Program-made: the position numbers and the translations under genes
The notes under the pieces: model-generated
Databases searched by the model: none
Seen by the model: only the letters and a program-made list of their open reading frames with translations
What the model was told of the DNA's origin: nothing
Assembly: GCA_938050265.1 (NCBI GenBank)
Contig: CALLJT010000086.1
Location: 1-6,351 of the forward strand
DNA from: Candidatus Saccharimonadia bacterium
Lineage (GTDB): Bacteria > Patescibacteriota > Saccharimonadia > Saccharimonadales > SZUA-47
DNA length: 6,351 bases
Direction of reading: 5' to 3'
Shown here: positions 5,699 through 6,351 of the stretch, piece after piece
Layout: each line of letters starts with the position of its first letter
Numbering within the stretch: the first letter of the stretch is position 1

Positions 5699-6351
5699 AG
5701 TGTGTGCTCCTTTAGTATGAGGCTGTTATAGCCTTGTGTTGTAATGATGAGGTGATCAAGCAGGGCGATGCCGAGTGCTTCACCGGCTGTACGTAGCTGG
5801 TCAGTTACTGCTACGTCTGGCGGTGTCGGTTCAGGGTCACCCGACGGGTGATTGTGTGCGACGATTATTGCTGCCGCACTGTACTGAAGTGCGGGGCGAA
5901 ACACCTCTCTTGGATGTACGATGTTCGCCGTCAGACTGCCGACAGAAATGACTTCTTCATGAATCAGCTCGTGGCGACTGTTGATGTATAGCCCGCGAAA
6001 CTGCTCTTTCTTGGCATAGGCCATGTCTTGGAGGTACTCGTAGGCTTGTGTCGAATTCCGGATATAGACTGGTTTGCCTGCGTCGCGTGCGAAAAACCGC
6101 CTGCCGAGCTCAAACGCGGCCACGATCTGCGAGGCTTTAGATAGCGGTATGTCGAGCGACCGTGCAAGGTACTTTGGGTTAGTCTCATGCTGGATTGCTG
6201 TCTCGCCGTACTCTTTGATTATGCGGCTCGACATGGCGAGCACTTCTTCTTTTTTTGTGCCTGTTCCGAGCAGAACGGCGATGAGCTCCGCGAGCGTGAG
6301 GCTTGAAGAGCCATATGTCGAGAGTTTCTCTCTCGGCTTTTCTTGTTCGGG
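5695..6351 (-). CDS. radC: RadC-family JAB/MPN-domain protein (5' end outside window)
   Basis: Reading on the - strand, the frame is open to the window edge, giving 218 visible residues. A GTG at 6243 is not the start, because the codons before it encode the conserved RadC N-terminus (EKPREKLSTYG, LTLAELIAVLLGTGT). The family is about 220-230 aa long, so only a few residues are missing. Residues about 8-80 form the helix-hairpin-helix-like region. Residues about 95-218 form the JAB (JAMM-type) metal site: Glu116 in KEQFRGLYIN, then HNHPSGDPEPTPPD with His166, His168 and Asp179 as expected zinc ligands. All key residues are present; the usual Pro-Ser before the Asp is Pro-Thr. RadC was named for DNA repair, but its biochemical role is still unsettled; JAB proteins are metallohydrolases. 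It overlaps the downstream 84-aa gene by 4 bp. Confidence 0.95.
   Translation of the reverse strand, partial: PEQEKPREKLSTYGSSSLTLAELIAVLLGTGTKKEEVLAMSSRIIKEYGETAIQHETNPKYLARSLDIPLSKASQIVAAFELGRRFFARDAGKPVYIRNSTQAYEYLQDMAYAKKEQFRGLYINSRHELIHEEVISVGSLTANIVHPREVFRPALQYSAAAIIVAHNHPSGDPEPTPPDVAVTDQLRTAGEALGIALLDHLIITTQGYNSLILKEHTL
5707..5713 (-). promoter_or_regulatory. Shine-Dalgarno (AAAGGAG) of the 84-aa gene
   Basis: AAAGGAG, encoding Lys-Glu near the end of RadC, sits 8 nt before the ATG at 5698. It is the only strong Shine-Dalgarno in the window and fixes the start of the small gene. Confidence 0.75.

Noticed and set aside
1..6351. Alternative genetic code with UGA as glycine
   Set aside because: mnmA and radC both terminate on TGA at family-consistent ends, and no in-frame TGA occurs within the genes.
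1..6351. CRISPR array, tRNA genes, insertion sequences
   Set aside because: No regularly spaced repeats, no tRNA-like cloverleaf segments and no transposase motifs were found.

Overview
The window looks like a piece of a Candidate Phyla Radiation (Patescibacteria) genome, most probably a Candidatus Saccharibacteria (TM7)-type organism. The reasons are base composition near 50% GC by eye, an MnmA of Patescibacteria-like character, and a row of small Sec-exported, beta-rich surface proteins with one C-terminal membrane helix or none. Most genes also lack a Shine-Dalgarno sequence. UGA is used as a stop (mnmA and radC both end on TGA at the positions expected for their families), which argues against the UGA=Gly lineages (Gracilibacteria/Absconditabacteria). 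The phylum call is inference; no rRNA or marker phylogeny is available here.

Left part, 1-4129, + strand: a four-gene cell-surface locus. Two genes (1-726, cut by the window edge, and 848-1912) encode paralogous secreted proteins. They share a region around a Phe-Cys-Val-Gly motif and a final beta strand ending in an aromatic residue. The third gene (2050-3075) encodes a signal peptide, two beta-sandwich-like domains resembling the DUF916/WxL-interacting family, and a C-terminal membrane anchor with a basic tail. The fourth (3155-4129) encodes a signal peptide, an Ig-like domain, a PKD domain and a C-terminal membrane helix. The arrangement recalls the Firmicutes Csc/WxL surface clusters (secreted beta-domain proteins plus a membrane-anchored DUF916 partner), but no W-x-L motif or LPXTG signal is present. 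A working model is two secreted ligands or cell-wall-associated proteins held by one or two anchored partners. The genes are separated by 79-137 bp gaps, and at least the PKD gene has its own good sigma70-type promoter, so this is a co-located set rather than one tight operon.

Middle, 4130-4309: a 180-bp intergenic region with an unusual foldable element (4150-4259). It has a long outer stem, an inner hairpin and mutually exclusive TCTC/GAGA pairing partners. It is followed by a small dyad and an extended -10 promoter lying so close to the mnmA ATG that the mnmA message is probably leaderless or nearly so.

Right part: mnmA (4310-5413, +), the tRNA U34 2-thiolase, intact with both catalytic cysteines and carrying a short lineage-specific insertion encoded by two tandem 14-bp units. 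Convergent to it on the - strand is radC (5695-6351, its first few codons outside the window), followed with a 4-bp ATGA overlap by an 84-aa gene of unknown function (5444-5698). The main lead is the surface locus as a possible WxL/Csc-like system in an episymbiotic lineage. Secondary leads are the structured element before mnmA and a perfect GNRA-capped hairpin just after the signal-peptide codons of the PKD gene.
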